Source of the DNA: Panicum virgatum
Lineage: Eukaryota; Streptophyta; Magnoliopsida; Poales; Poaceae
NCBI RefSeq assembly: GCF_016808335.1
Contig: NC_053149.1
Location: 37,898,118-37,962,117, forward strand
DNA length: 64,000 nt
Direction of reading: 5' to 3'
This document shows, piece after piece, positions 11,077 through 23,400 of this stretch. The notes below the pieces were generated by a model that saw nothing but the letters and a program-made list of their open reading frames with translations, had not been told where the DNA came from and made no database searches. How positions within the stretch are numbered: the stretch's first letter is position 1; every line of letters begins with the position of its first letter. Made by a program: the position numbers and the translations under genes.

Positions 11077-13059
11077 CTAGTCGATGCAGAGGTCGACTGG
11101 ATTTATTTGTGGGGTCTCCTTCAGGAGAGGTGCCCCAAGGGCCTTGCGGAGTGAGTCACAATGGAAGATCGTGTGAGAGCTCTTTGGGTGGATAAAGCAC
11201 TTGCGTAGAAGTATTTTGTTGATCCTGTTTTTGCTCTGAGGCGATCCAGCTTGATGCTGAGTGCGTGGTTTACCCTGATGACGGGTACTGGTGGTTTCCA
11301 TCTTGTACTTCTTGAAAGATGCGGAAGCCTTTGGCGGGATGCAGTAGTTGGAAGAAGGGCTGTATGCCTCGACTTCCTCCCGTTCCTTTCTTCTTGAGAT
11401 GATGACGTTGCGCACATCGCGCCCAATGTTAATCACACTGCGGAGGTCGCAGTTGGAGTAATCATAGTTATCGCCTTGTTGTTCTTGTAGGGTGTTAGCG
11501 AGGCGCTGATGCCTGAACACCCTCTTCTGGTTGAGCTGGCGACGACGTTCATAGAGATCTTCTGCTGGATGCTGCTCGTCTAGTTGGACGGTGACGGTCA
11601 CCGCTGGAGGAGGAGGAGGAACGGGTAGATCCTCCTTGGTAGTGACTTGGGCTTCTGTGATTGTAGGAGGAGTAGTTTCCTTGTTGTCGGAAAGGTACTC
11701 ATTGAAATCATTAGAATTGTAGTCGTCGAGGCTGAGATGCTCCGTGGGATCGCCCTCAGGTTCTTCGGCCATACGAACCATGACGATTTCACGGCAGAGG
11801 TCTTGAATTTCTTGGTCTTGTTTGCTTGAGGACTGGTCTAAAGGAGTGCTCTGTTGGTAAGGCAGATCCGCTAGCTATGAGGCAGAAGCGTTGGGATCTT
11901 GTGCCTTCCTGAGGTGCACCGTCCGTCCTTGCGGCGTTGCATATATAATCAGGTTAGGGAGGGAGTCCTGATCGGACTTGAGGTTCTTAGCCGAGTTGGA
12001 TTCGACTTGTTTACTATACTGGATTAGGTCGTCCAGTTGTTCCTCCGGATCGGAGTACTCAGATTCGGAGTCGGTTAGCCCACCAATTTTTGAGTATGTA
12101 TGTTTTGGATGAGCGAGAAGAGGTATGCCCATCTCTACACGGAGGGCGTTCTCGTTCATCCAGTATAGCCATGATTGAGTAGGAGTTAGCCCCTCAGGCT
12201 CCTTAATCCAGGTTTTGTCATAGATTGAGTCACTGGATTGTTCTGGGGCCTTGGCTTTTCCTTTTTTAAGCTTGGCCAGTTCCCAAAGAGTGTCGGCATG
12301 CTCGGTTGGTTTGGCCATAGCGTCCATGAACAGCTCGACGTTGTCTGACCACTCTTCAAGATCATCGAATGGTTCAAAGTTCTCGAGACCGTTCATGAAG
12401 TGATCAAAGTCCTGATCGAATTTGGACTCGACTAGTTTCGGAGTCCAAGTGTGAGCAGGTTTCGGTGAAGGGCTCTGAGGTATCCTGGAGATAGACGGTC
12501 CCATCCGAACAACTTGGGGGTTTGTCTCACCAGCTCCCCCGCAGATTCCTCCTCCCGACTTCTGCTCTTTGTTTTGCAGAGTGCTTTCAGTCACCTTATT
12601 GCAGTTAGCAAGCTTTGAATTTACCCAATCATCCCCTGAGAGCATATCGCCCGACCTCTTCTGCGGTGGGTTTAGTGCTTTAGGGTTCTGCTGTGGCACA
12701 GATGAGCTGAGAGCGGTTTCTGCAAGTTTGATGCAGCCCTCAATTGATCGTGAAACTTGATCTACTCCGGTGAGTAGTTCTGAGTTTTTGATCTTAGGGC
12801 ATTTGATTGTCTTGAGATGAGCTAGGTATTTTCCAAGAGTTTTGGAAAAGTGAGGCTTTTCGGAGTCAGAATTTGTGTCGAACTCGACCAAACCAAGAGT
12901 TCGGTTTTGAGTTGTCACGTTTCCTGGGTTGTCTGAGTCGACTTCGGATGGAACTCTTTCCTCGTCGAGATCCGCGGGCTTGCGGATGTCGGCGAGTTGG
13001 GAGCGGGTTTTCGATTTAGGCGAGTTAGGCATGACAAGGTGGCTGGAAAAGCCTCCCAT
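11077..13059 (-). pseudogene. Gag-like ORF of element B, interrupted by one in-frame TAG
   Basis: Two open segments, 11875-13059 and 11077-11781, lie in the same frame and are separated by a TAG at 11875-11877. Together they span 661 codons. The N-terminal half is acidic and Ser/Pro-rich with no recognisable enzyme domain (DFDHFMNGLENFEPFDDLEE, LYWMNENALRVEMGIPLLAH). The C-terminal half has a basic region and a possible zinc-binding motif, CFIHPKSSHTIFHC, followed by DSLRKALGAP, a sequence seen at the end of Gag in many grass gypsy elements. A nucleic-acid-binding Gag role is inferred from position after the primer site and from that motif. Confidence 0.6.
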
Positions 13060-13129
13060 TCCATCAGCCGTGCAAGCTGTTGGCGTTGCTTGATCCGGCC
13101 ATCGAATTCATTGGTGAACTCGCCGAATT

Positions 13130-13146
13130 CCCTACCTGGCGCGCCA
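13130..13146 (-). other. Primer binding site of element B
   Basis: The minus strand reads TGGCGCGCCAGGTAGGG, two bases inside the LTR end at 13149. This motif is common in Tat-lineage elements of grasses. Confidence 0.7.
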
Positions 13147-13148
13147 GC

Positions 13149-13563
13149 TGTCGGTGTTTACCGCCAAGCCTACTCAGGGATACCCTTAGTAGTAGGGTTT
13201 GTAGGTAGGGATCGACTGCTCTAGAACTCGATGGTACAAGGAACACAAAGATTTAGACAGGTTCGGGCTGCGAGTTTGCATAATACCCTACGTTCTATGT
13301 GGTTTGTATTGCCTTAGGTGTTGATGATTGTTTGGAGGGGGTCCCTGCCCGCCCTTATATATCCGAGGGTACAGGGTTACATGGAAAGTCCTAACCAAGT
13401 ACAGTTGGAGTCCTACTACAACATAATCGGGTAGTTTCCTTTGTACTGCAGTTAGTTCTATGCCTATTCGGGTAGTTACAAAAGAGGTAAGGTACATCCA
13501 TGAGCTATCCCTTACTCTAGAACATTCTATGTCTATAAGCAGTCCCGCTGTCCCGGGTCTGAC
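13149..13563 (-). repeat. 5' LTR of element B (415 bp)
   Basis: The plus strand begins TGTCGGTGTTTACC and ends GGGTCTGACA, giving TGTC...GACA inverted ends. The primer site adjoins the left end. The flank after 13563 is Sirevirus 3' sequence, showing that B inserted into element C. The candidate target duplication, gtatc, cannot be checked because the other end is outside the window. Confidence 0.75.
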
Positions 13564-13900
13564 AGTATCTGCCAGGACAGACCGGTCTAACCGGTCAGCC
13601 CTGACAGAACCATAATTTCTTTCCTTTTGAAATGAAGTGAATATATCTGTCATACGCATCGCGTGTATCTTCTGTAGACACACTTGCACTCTTTGCACCC
13701 CATGAATTTTGAGATATAGAGGGAGCTCCTACTTGTTTCTAAATATGTGCAAATTGGCGTTTGAGGCCTTGATTATTGAATTCAATTCAAAACACATATT
13801 TAGGGGGAGCTCATGATATATCTGAGAATTTAAAAGCTTTTATTTGATTCATTTGTAAATTTTAATCAGGGTTGTCATCAATCACCAAAAAAGGGGAGAT
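13564..13900 (+). mobile_element. Element C: 3' untranslated end of a Sirevirus (Ty1/copia), with polypurine tract
   Basis: The stretch contains tttagggggagctc and related G-runs, a gaccggtctaaccggtc motif near 13580, and a polypurine tract, aaaaaaggggagat (13887-13900), directly before the LTR. This is the usual architecture of the Sirevirus 3' end and matches the other Sirevirus in the window (44492-44507). The coding part of C lies to the left, beyond element B and outside the window. Confidence 0.7.
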
Positions 13901-15929
13901 TGTAAGTGCATCTAGGCCCTAATGGGTTTTTGGTGAGTTGATTAACAACATGATTAAAGGACTAACGATATTATTGAAGTTGTCATGAGCATGGATTTAT
14001 TTGTAAATCAATTATTATCATTAGCTCATGTGATATAGAATCAAACAAAAGGCAAATGTTATTGAAAGTCAAGCATGTTGTGAAGAGAAACAAGAAACAC
14101 GTGTTCAACTGTTCATGCAATGACATTAAGAGGTTTCTTTATATGGCTTGAGATAAATTGAGAAGTGTTTGATTGAAAGAATGGTTGCAAAACAAGACAC
14201 ATGTATGAAATTATTTCTTATTCAAATCATTGATGTTTAGAGGAAGCTTGAGATATGAAGGTTTATATATGAGATCAAGCTCAAGCAATCAAATAGAAAG
14301 TTCAAGTGGAATTCATTGTTGATGTGCAAAGCTTAACTTAATATGGCAAGGGTAAGTGATGAAGAAGCCAACCGAGATGACTAGTGCGAGGGACTAAGTA
14401 AGCTTTGGTGAAGCGACGGCCTACCATGTGTGAATTGCTAGGGTGAAGTTGCTAGTATCCGTGGGGCTTTCGAAGTATCATATCTAAGCTATGTTGGGAG
14501 AAGCAATGCAATGCATCAAGTATATTATAGAGAGACTTGGATTAAAGGACATATTTTCCTAAGAGTTGGAATTCCTAAGTCACTAGCTCAAGTATGGATT
14601 TGCTCAAGAAAAGAAAATGAAATGTTGAGATTCCAAGATTGACAAAGCCAAAGTATGGCAAGACTGAAGTGATTCAAAGCTCAAGTGGTTGAATTGTGTT
14701 TCATATTTAATCTTGAGCGTAGGTATGCCGTACTATCAAGAGGGATGCAATATTGTTTATTTAACTCGGTCAAAAGTGCTCATAGATCACCCATGTGAGG
14801 ATCCTGAGAGAAAACCTCTGAGAAATAACTTAGAAATACTTGAATGAACAAGTCCTGACTTGATGGATCAAGTGGGGTCTTATAAACAGGGGTTTGGGGT
14901 TCTCTAGCCATGACCGGTCAGGGGGAGTAACGGCTAGTTTGAGCCAGACCGGTCTGATCGGTCTGGAGGACCGGTCTGACTGGTCTAGTCTGACAGTCTC
15001 AACGGCTAGTTTTTGAATGATGGGTATTTATACTCCTTGGCCCTCTCTTGCGTGTGGGGCTGGTTCCTTGCATTCTTCTGAGCTTTTTGAGGCATTTTCT
15101 TGACCAGCTAGCTCTCCCCAGCACTCTTTGTGAGTTGTGCTAACTAGATTGCATATCCTTGGATTGGGTTGAGAGATTGAGTGAGTGTGAGAAAGGGGAC
15201 CATTGTGAGAGCTGCATTTTGAGCAGCTGAGAGCAACCATAGCTTGAGCACTCTTGATTCCGTCAAAGATTCAAATTTGTATTTGTTACTCTTGGAGGTG
15301 AGCCTCCTAGACGTCTATGCGTCGCCGGCTAGCTCCCGATGGTGTGGTGAGTAGCGGCAAGTCTGTGCGGGCATGATGTTGCCCCCTTGGTGGAAAGGAT
15401 CAAGATAGTGGAAAGGAAGAGTGGTTGAAAAAGACCCAACTCAAGGGATCGAGTTGCAAGAGACTCAAGCCCAATGAGTTCCTCAACGGAGACGTAGGAT
15501 TCACGTTGATGAATATGAACTTCGGGAAACAAATCCTTGTGTCTCCTTGTGGTTTTCCTCACTACTCACTTCTCTAGCTTTACTTTGTGCTTCCACTTCG
15601 ATCTACTTGGTTGTGTTGTTTCTGTGTGTGCAGGGACTAGAAATATATTTGATATCACCTGCAGAGACACTACACCAAGTTACATTTGTGCTAGAGTCAA
15701 AGAGGGGAGAAACTCTGATTTTGGGCAGGTTCTACATGGGACCGGTCTGACCGGTCTACACAACCAGTCTGACCGGTTGCATTTATTTTCCGCGGTTAAG
15801 TCTTTGACTGGTCTAACCGGTCTGTCTGACCGGTCTGTGTACTGACTTTGTTTTTAAGTGCTGAAATTTGCAGAAATTTTAGACCACCAGTTCACCCCCC
15901 CCTCTAGGCGACATCCAAAGATCCTTTCA
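13901..15929 (+). repeat. 3' LTR of Sirevirus C (2029 bp)
   Basis: It begins TGTAAGTGCATCTAGGCCCT and ends gatcctttCA after a cacccccccctctagg stretch. The start is close to that of Sirevirus G (TGTAAGCATCTAGGCCCTC). It carries copies of ACCGGTCTGACCGGTCTG-type palindromic motifs at about 14905-14985 and about 15738-15838. The 5' LTR is not in the window. Confidence 0.8.
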
Positions 15930-16962
15930 GTGACAGCCCTATTTAGTGCCATCGTAATCCTCCACGTTCGGTTGCATGATAGTAGCCTATGTCAGAACTT
16001 TTGGTTTGACCAAGCGAAGCCGGCGCCCAACATAAACAGCTGATTCTTAGCCTGATCTTACCTTGAATATGAATAGTCCTCTCTGCCCCTTGATCCTACC
16101 GGTGTTGTGTCCTTGGATGAGCCTGAACCTTAGATATCGTACTCACGTTCTCTTGGATTCGATAACCCTTGGAATACTCTAAGGTGAAAGCTACATTGGT
16201 ATCTGTATGCTTGCATATTCTTTCGTGAGGTTCTGTTACCCAAGGCTGCTTTCTGTTTTCGTTGCTATTAAACTATTAGTGACGCTAGGAAGTGCCAACA
16301 GCCACCATCTCCACCAACATGATTACTGGCAAGGCTTTCGCTTGGAACATCCCGTCCTTACTGCACGTCTCTATCTCTGCATTCCAGGGCCACGGCCAAG
16401 AAAGCCTTCCTGAGGAAGAGGTTGCTGTCGTTCCTTCTCCCACTACGTGTTGACTTGGTACAGCTGGCCGTCTGAGTCGTCCCTCTAATGGCCGATGCTC
16501 AACCTAGTGTCTCCGCTTGCGACCCACCATGCGCCTAGCTTCGGAGCCAGCCCACTTGCTCATCTTGCCCATGGTTAGCAGGCCATCACCTCACTCAGCG
16601 CCGCCACCTCTGGTGCTCGTGGTCCCTCCTCGGGGTGTAGTTTGGCTCCTCGCATATAGGACGCCGCCAGTGCTGCCCCAGGCCGCGCAGTCACTGGATC
16701 CGGCTAGCGCTGGGCCGGATCTTTCGACCCCGTGGACTTCGTCACCGTCGGGCACCATCAACATCAGCAAGCCTCCCTCAGGCAGCTGAGGCGGCCACGC
16801 CCGCTCAGATTTGCTGGATGACAGGAAGAGGCCCAACCGCCACCCTCACCATGAGCCGAACAGGCTTCCGGCAGCTCGCTCGGGCAGCGACATGGTGAGA
16901 TGGGCTGTCGGGGGGTGGGCGGCGACCGGGGATCCACGACCGTATGAGTCACCCATGCCGGG
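15930..16962. other. Unassigned sequence between Sirevirus C and LTR D
   Basis: About 1 kb. The right part (16500-16950) is GC-rich with short open frames on both strands that look compositional. I recognise no gene or repeat. It may be old host DNA or a decayed element. Confidence 0.4.
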
Positions 16963-17408
16963 TGTTGACGGTCATTAAGTACTAAATTTGGCTGTCAACT
17001 AGACTCAATAATAAAGAAAAATCACACACCTTACTCGCATATTTTGTATCACTAACCTAGTTCCACAGTTATTTTTTAGTTTAGCCATTTCAGATGAGCA
17101 AGAGAGGAATAAGATGAAAACATGATGAAGATGCCACGCAACTACGCAGAAGATTGCATCCAGCATCACACACTTACAAGGACGGCCCACATGGCAGAGC
17201 AAACGGGGGCGCCACGAAAGATGCACGTCATGGTCAGCACCTAGGCCCACGTGTCAGCTTGCCAGAAGAGGATAAGGACAAGCTGCTGCAAGGTGGGGTC
17301 GGCCGAACCTGGCCGGCATCCCGTCCAAGTGCACCTTGAGGAGGAGTCACAGCCAAGCAACTTGATTTCTTTCCTTGTATGCATTTGGCGGGAACCGACC
17401 GAGAGCAG

Positions 17409-17416
17409 TATAAATA
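17409..17416 (+). promoter_or_regulatory. TATA box of LTR D
   Basis: TATAAATA within gcagtataaataggg, inside the LTR and upstream of the presumed R region. Confidence 0.6.
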
Positions 17417-17437
17417 GGGCCCTCTCTCCCCCCTCTC

Positions 17438-17479
17438 AACACACACACACGCACGCACGCACGCACACATGCACACACA
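17438..17479. repeat. CA/GCAC microsatellite in LTR D
   Basis: Runs of acacac and gcacgcac over about 42 bp. It accounts for histidine/threonine-rich open frames here. Confidence 0.85.
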
Positions 17480-18315
17480 TTCTCTCACACTCACTCTCAA
17501 GGCTCTCTTACTCTTAGTGTAGGGTAGTGGAGCTAGGCTAGTTTTCCTTTAGGGAATCAAGTCGTCCTCGGAGTCGTTGAGCAATCCTTGACTCTCAGTA
17601 TGGCTTTATATTCTTTTTGTCAGTACTCTATTCATAATATAGAGCTTGATCATGGTTGTTATGCTATCTCGATAATTTATCAATCCATGCTTACGTTTGA
17701 GTAGTGATATCATACGAGTATGCGGGATCCTTCGGATATGATCGTGCACCATGGTTTGACTAGGGTAGACGGCAGGTGATGACAGCCCTGTCCATCCGCC
17801 GTAATGTCTTTGTTGCGGTTAGTGTAGTCCCCGACATTCGGGTTCGGTGTAGGAGTTCATGCAAAGAGGTAACATCCCTAACAGCACCTAGGATTGGACC
17901 TTCTCCCCGTTATCCCATTTTCCTAGCACCTGTAGACCTAACCATGGTTCTAGCATAACCCTTGCTTTAAATAGATGCACTAGGACCTCTAACCTAGCCT
18001 AAGCTCCCACTAACTTAACATAGGATAGTTTAGTTCTTTCTTTCTTTTATTCCTTTCTTTGAGTGTGGCTGGGTGTTGTGTCACATTACCCTATTTATCT
18101 TTCTATCATGACTTATCCCTGTTAGAGTTATGTCTATTATGTAAGAAACATTGTCATGATTATTACTAAGTACAATACCTTTGCCACTGCCATCCTTTGG
18201 AAAAAAATATATAAATAACGATACCCGAATACTCATGGGTGAAATGCGACAACGGTATATCCGAGCGCTTGTGGATCCTTTCTGTAATCATTAAGTTATA
18301 CCAGAATGTCATTTC

Positions 18316-18334
18316 TGGTGTCGTTGCTGGGAAC
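18316..18334 (+). other. Primer binding site of element D, decayed
   Basis: TGGTGTCGTTGCTGGGAAC differs from the Athila-type TGGCGCCGTTGCCGGGGA mainly by C-to-T and G-to-A changes, as expected from deamination of methylated cytosines. Confidence 0.6.
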
Positions 18335-18479
18335 TAACAACTCTTGGTGGTGACGCTAAGAAATCTCAACACGGGGGCAACGCGGAGGCACAGTTGTGCC
18401 CTCCAATCTCCAAGATATAAGTAAGAGAATGTTTATTTTGAATCTGGTTATGTTTCCTCCTTTTTTCAGACAAGGGAAT

Positions 18480-20045
18480 TGTTAGTATTTCATAATGTCT
18501 ACTTCAGATACAACTTCTCCTGATTCCTACAACGACATCAGAAATTCTCGGCATTGACGCCAACAATGCCTCGATATTTCATATAGCAATTACTGGAAAC
18601 CAAACTATCAAGAACCATGAATCATTCCGCAAGCGAACGGAATCAGCGGTGTAGCATTTTACCCTGAGAGTATTCTGGGATGTCATTTATATTTCCGTAG
18701 GGAAGACAGTGACTAAGTTGTGTAGGTACACAAAATGAACTAATCTCAATGGAATATTCAAATGCGTAAACAGGGGTAAGATAAATATGGATAAAGGTAG
18801 TGTGACACACAAGTGAACTCAGCTCTGATAAAGGTTAAAAGAGGTAGTGAGCTAGATAGAAGTTAGTTAATTAGATCTCTCTAATGTTCTTATAGCATTT
18901 ATACAGTTTACTAGCACTTTATACTTTGCACAAAATATGGTTAGTCTCTATCTAATTATCCCTAATACAAGGGAGAACTGTGCAAATGACAGACAGATAT
19001 GGTCTAGCTATCACAGCAATTTATAACCCTCCTACCTCCTAATCGAACGTGGAGGATTACGATGCCACTAAACAAGGTTGTCACCACCTACAGTCTACCT
19101 CTACAAACCGTGAGAAAGGGTGACATCAAGGAACACTTAACTAACCCAGACACCATGTCTATAATAGTAAGCGATACAATAGTATCCCGCGCGGAGCCCC
19201 CGACCTTCGGATGGATAGACATCATACTAGAGCAAACATTCGAATATTGGAGCATGTAAAAGTTATCTAGACCTAAGTCTCTAACTAGGAAAATCTTATA
19301 GTAACAAAGCAAACTAATCATGAATTCTATGTCTGACACCGTACGGCATAAATCATGTAAATATAAATAATTGTAAGATAAGTCTATTACATACGACCGA
19401 ACATAACAAAAGAGAACTAGTAGCGAACCCATACCTATTCTCCGAAGCACGTTCGGGGACCCGACAACTACTTCACCTAAACTCCAGTAGCCTAGAGTTA
19501 CACAAGAGAGTGTTTGAAATAGAGCTTCAACTTGGTGTGTACCTATTCTTACCCCCCCCCCCTCTCATATTTATAGAGGGTGCCAAGGGAGCTCTCTCGG
19601 CCGGTTTGCAACACTCCAAGCACCCCAAACCGACTTAAGGAAGGTGCCACAAAGCTTCCTGCAGAGGGGATAGGTCGACGACACCCCTGTCTAGTCGGCC
19701 GACTGCCAGGTGGGCCCCACTGGCCTCCCCTTGTTCTGGTAAGCCTCCACGTGTCTTCTAATCCTTTCTCCACGTGCCTGGACCTTTGGTAAGTTGGTTT
19801 GATGCTGTAAGCGGGCCCTTTAATCTATGTGAGCCTTAATTGTGTGCTCTAATTGGTCGATAATATTTTCCGTGGATCATAAGGTGCTCACAACCTACAT
19901 TTTAGCTCTTTTTTCCAACACTGCATAATTTCTAAGAGCATTGTGGGTTTTAGCATTATTTGGGATAAATATGCATGTAAAATATTCAAACTCTTAAGAT
20001 TTTCTAATCAAATTGCCGTTTGAAATTTGTCTCTAACAAGCATCA
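18480..20045 (-). repeat. 3' LTR of element E (1566 bp)
   Basis: The plus strand runs from TGTTAGTATTTC to ACAAGCATCA. It aligns with 23726-25286 throughout: both share attccgcaagcg, gtgtagcattttaccc, agtttactagcactttatac and ccgaccttcgg/cacccttcgg. It is followed by aagatcccccaagctgtcc, the polypurine tract on the minus strand. Confidence 0.8.
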
Positions 20046-21684
20046 ACAAGATCCCCCAAGCTGTCCTTTGCTCGTCTCGAGCAAAGAGGACAAATTAGGT
20101 TGTTGATCAGAAAATCACTCTAAGATATATTTACCTGTCATGTCAGAATTTATAGCAAAGTAGCTTATCTATGAATTTGAGTAAGTTGGCTCACATACCT
20201 CTGCCTTATCCTATACTCATCCATGGGGCTTTTAGCCTTCACCTTATCTTGAGCTGTTGAGAGTTAGAACAGTGCATAAAGCCACATTAACTAATTCCTA
20301 GATCAGCAATCCATCTGGAGGTTTTTCTCAAAAAGGTTTTCAAAAAAGCAAGACAAAGTTCCTCAAATGATTCTCTCGAATCACTCAAGTCAAAGAGTGA
20401 ATCCATGAAGAAACCGAATCGAACAAATGTGATCAAGATGTGCATGTGTATGGAATGAATGGAATGACTGGTGATATGGCTAACTCCTTGTCATGAATCA
20501 TCTCTCTCTCTATTTTATTTTTCATGGATATGAGCTATATACCTCTCTCTCTCTCTTTTGACATGCCTTGTGAGCATGTGGCATACCTTCTTTGGGCATG
20601 CATCTTTTCTATTTTCGACATGTTGTTTGGTTATGTGGCATACCTTCTTTGGGTATGCATCTTTTTTTATAGAACATACCATTGATGATAACATGGAGAG
20701 AGTGATAATGAAACAATCATGGAGTTTTTGTTTTATGAATGGATTGTGGATGATGCTAATTCCCAGTGTAGGAATTTTGCACATGAACATAGGTGTGTAC
20801 GTGATCTTGCTCACAAAAGCATGAAAAAAATCTTGCAAGGGTCACACAATTTGAGAAAACTCAATGAAATGACAAGCAGCATATGGTTAAGGTTTTGCAA
20901 CAATTACTCATATGGCTCTGGTAGGTAGTTTTCATCATCGAGGAACTTGCCTTTCTTATTTTATTTCTTTGCAAAAAAAAATCAAACTCTAGACTTCAAG
21001 CATCAGTTAGAACAGGGTAATGTCACTCTAGTTACTATATCTATACTCACAACAACTTAGACTTGGATTAAACTTATGCAACCCATAGGATTTTTAGTTT
21101 TTTTGTAAGAAGTTTATCAAGCCATCAAACTCAAACTTAAGAGAGCTTCGAAGTTATAAACTAGACAAACAAAATAAGCAGAAAAGAGCAATTAATCATC
21201 CCTTCAACTCTAAAGAGATTTAAGCATTCTACAAGCATATGACAAAGGGAAATAAATATTAGTGAAATAAAAATTACATTTATTTTATTTTAGCTAAGAA
21301 AAGTAGTAAAGGATAAATTGACTTGGGCTAGCTTTTGGTTTAGGTCCAATGAGCAGGACCTTTCTCCATACTTGATTAAGCAGAGGTCGATTCGTCCATA
21401 CCTGGAGAAACAATAGTGGACAATGACGTCGTCTTCTTGCGCCACGCCTTCTTGGTCTTCTTTGGTGTCGTAGGTGGCGTGGGAGAGAGATCCTTGGACG
21501 GTTGGTTGTAGGTATCTCAAGCTGATTCTTTTGGTGGCTCATGAATCTCCCCTTCCTCCCAGTCTGGTTCCATTGGTGGTTCACGGATCTCCCCTTCCTC
21601 CCAGTATGGTTCTGTTGGAGGCTCATGAATTTCACAATCTTCCCAGGCTGGTTCTGTTGGAGGCTCATGGACCTCCCAGTCATC
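20046..21684 (-). other. Gene-poor 3' internal region of element E
   Basis: The interval between protease and the 3' LTR has no polymerase. A direct repeat of about 57 bp with ggcataccttctttgggcatgc lies at about 20580 and 20637. From 21290 to 21728 (minus) a Gln/Arg-rich open frame is built on repeats of about 60 bp (ctcccttcctcccag on the plus strand), probably the tail after protease. Nothing else is recognised. Confidence 0.5.
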
Positions 21685-22080
21685 TCAGCCGAGTTCAGCA
21701 TGCAACCCTTCTCTTTTGTCATCCTCATGAATCAGGAACAATTCTTGCCTTTTGTTTTGGAACCTGAATTTCATGTTCTTTCCCATGATGATGAGGCTGA
21801 TCTTTCCAGTTCCAACATCAATAATTGCTCTGGCGTCTCTCAGAAATGGTCGCCCAATAATGAGAGATATCCCCAGATCTCCTTCCATATCGAGAACTAT
21901 GAAATCTGCAACGATGAAAGTGTCCTTATACCAGTAGGTTCTGGACAATACCCTCAGGGTATCGTATAGTAGAGTTAGCCAGTTGTACGCACATCATAGT
22001 AGGGGAAACAACAGGATAAGTGAGTTTCTCAAATGTAATCTTGGGCATAATGTTGACACTTGCCCCAAGGTCACATAGAG
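21685..22080 (-). pseudogene. Element E aspartic protease, broken
   Basis: Minus-strand sequence around 22035-22075 encodes DLGASVNIMPKITFEKL, the protease active site. Downstream, 21685-21948 encodes FIVLDMEGDLGISLIIGRPF followed by RDARAIIDVGTGKISL. This is the same domain as in element A and the closest visible relative in the window. The frame is interrupted between the two parts. Confidence 0.7.
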
Positions 22081-22157
22081 CCTACTCAAAGTGGCAATCA
22101 TAGATCGAGCCGCTGATCATAGGTGTCCCAGAATCTCCTCCGACTGATGCTGCTAAT

Positions 22158-23400
22158 TCACCCCACGATCCTCTTCTTGGTCGTGTGAATATAGTTGGAG
22201 TAAGGTGCCTTCCGTGGTGGCTTCCCCCATCTTGTAGTTACTGCGTTCACACTTTCTAGGGTGAACTCGAGCTGTCCCGGAATCTTCCCTGAATCAACTG
22301 TAGGAGTAGCAGCGGCCAGCTGGGCTAGTTGGGTTTCTAGCATCTTGTTAAAGCTCACCTGATTCTTGATAGCAGTGGAGAATCCATCCAACTTAGCTTG
22401 AATGGTCTCCAAGGACTTGTTATTGGCGATCAGTTTCTTCTGAATTGTATCATTGATCTTCGCCTGACAATAGACTAAATCCCTCAAGGTAGGCTAATTA
22501 GGATTGAAGTTTGAATTTCCATTGCCTCCCTAATATAATGGGCGTGGTTGATTCCACCCTAACCTCCTTGTGGATGAAACCCATTGTTGTTGATGTACAT
22601 TGCTTCTTCCTAGGTTTCTGGGCAGTCATTGCCCGAGTGTCCAGTATTTCCACAGACCTCGCATGTCATGCGAGCATCCAAGGCTTGAATTGTCTGCATT
22701 TGAGCCTTGTCTTGTAGATAGCCCTCAAATTTCTTGAGGAGGAGATCAATCTTCGCAGCGAGCATGTCTGTTTCCTTGATGGAGTGCATGTTCCACTGAC
22801 GCGATTGGAGTCGATCATTGCTCCAACCTTGGTTGGAAACCATCTTCTCAACTCAAGATGTTGCTCTTTCAGGGGCAGTGAGAAGAAAGCTCCACCGCAG
22901 CAGCGTCTACATGATCACGAGCTGTCTGAGTCAGCCCATTGTAGAAACTTTGTAATATGAGCCAGTTATCCATACCATAGTACGAACATGCTATGACGTA
23001 CTTCTGAAGCTGCTCCCAAGCTTCAGGGATGGTCCCATTGGACGCTTGCTGAAAACTCGAAATCCTCCCACGAAGGGCGTTGGTTTTTCCCATCGGGAAG
23101 AAATTCGCAAGGAATGCCTTAGTGCAATTATCCCAGGTATTTACTGAACTCTTGTTAGCATAGAACCAATGTTTCACTCTCCCCAGAAGAGAAAACGGAA
23201 ACAATCGGAGCCAGATAGCATCTTGCGAAACTCCCTTGATAACAAAAGTACTACAAAGCTCCAGAAATTGCTAGAGGTGAGCGCTGGCATCATCATTGGC
23301 CTTGCCACAGAAAGGGTTGGCCTGCACCATCGTAATTAGGCCTGTATAGATCTCAAAATTCTCTCCCCCAGTGCTAACATTTGGCCCAACAGGGACATTG
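22158..23400 (-). pseudogene. Element E gag with zinc knuckle, broken in several places
   Basis: On the minus strand the capsid domain reads in pieces: MVQANPFCGKANDDASAHL, then a TAG (23271-23273), QFLELCSTF, and FPFSLLGRVKHWFYANK, FFPMGKTNALRGRISSF and FYNGLTQTARDHVDAAA (22869-23204). The next frame (22610-22843) holds CEVCGNTGHSGNDC, a CX2CX4HX4C knuckle. A third piece (22158-22487) has FNKMLETQLAQLAAATP, the linker seen in Athila-like Gag. Frameshifts separate the pieces. Confidence 0.75.

Larger units (their letters stand above)
7977..13563 (-). mobile_element. Element B: Tat-like Ty3/gypsy retrotransposon without polymerase and with a spliced antisense gene
   Basis: On the minus strand the order is LTR (13149-13563), primer site, a long gag-like ORF (11077-13059), about 0.25 kb of spacer, a 124-bp tandem array (9880-10810), and then a gene on the opposite strand (8054-9192). 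No protease, reverse transcriptase or integrase is visible. Tandem repeats and an antisense gene between pol and the 3' LTR are known from the maize Grande element, also of the Tat group. The 3' LTR and the upstream exons of the antisense gene are missing, apparently displaced by the insertion of element A. Confidence 0.6.
16963..18311 (+). repeat. Element D: lone 5' LTR of an Athila-primer gypsy element (1349 bp)
   Basis: It begins TGTTGACGGTCA and ends CAGAATGTCA, and four bases later comes a decayed Athila-type primer site. A TATA box, TATAAATA (17409-17416), is followed by a CA/GCAC microsatellite (about 17438-17479) in the presumed leader. Only about 150 bp of internal sequence remain before element E begins at 18480. 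I do not see the rest of D in this window. Confidence 0.65.

Noticed and set aside
16517..16952. GC-rich open frames near LTR D
   Set aside because: Short, present on both strands, no motif; no support as a gene.
17234..17517. Open frames on both strands rich in His-Thr or Cys-Val repeats
   Set aside because: They arise from the CA/GCAC microsatellite in LTR D.
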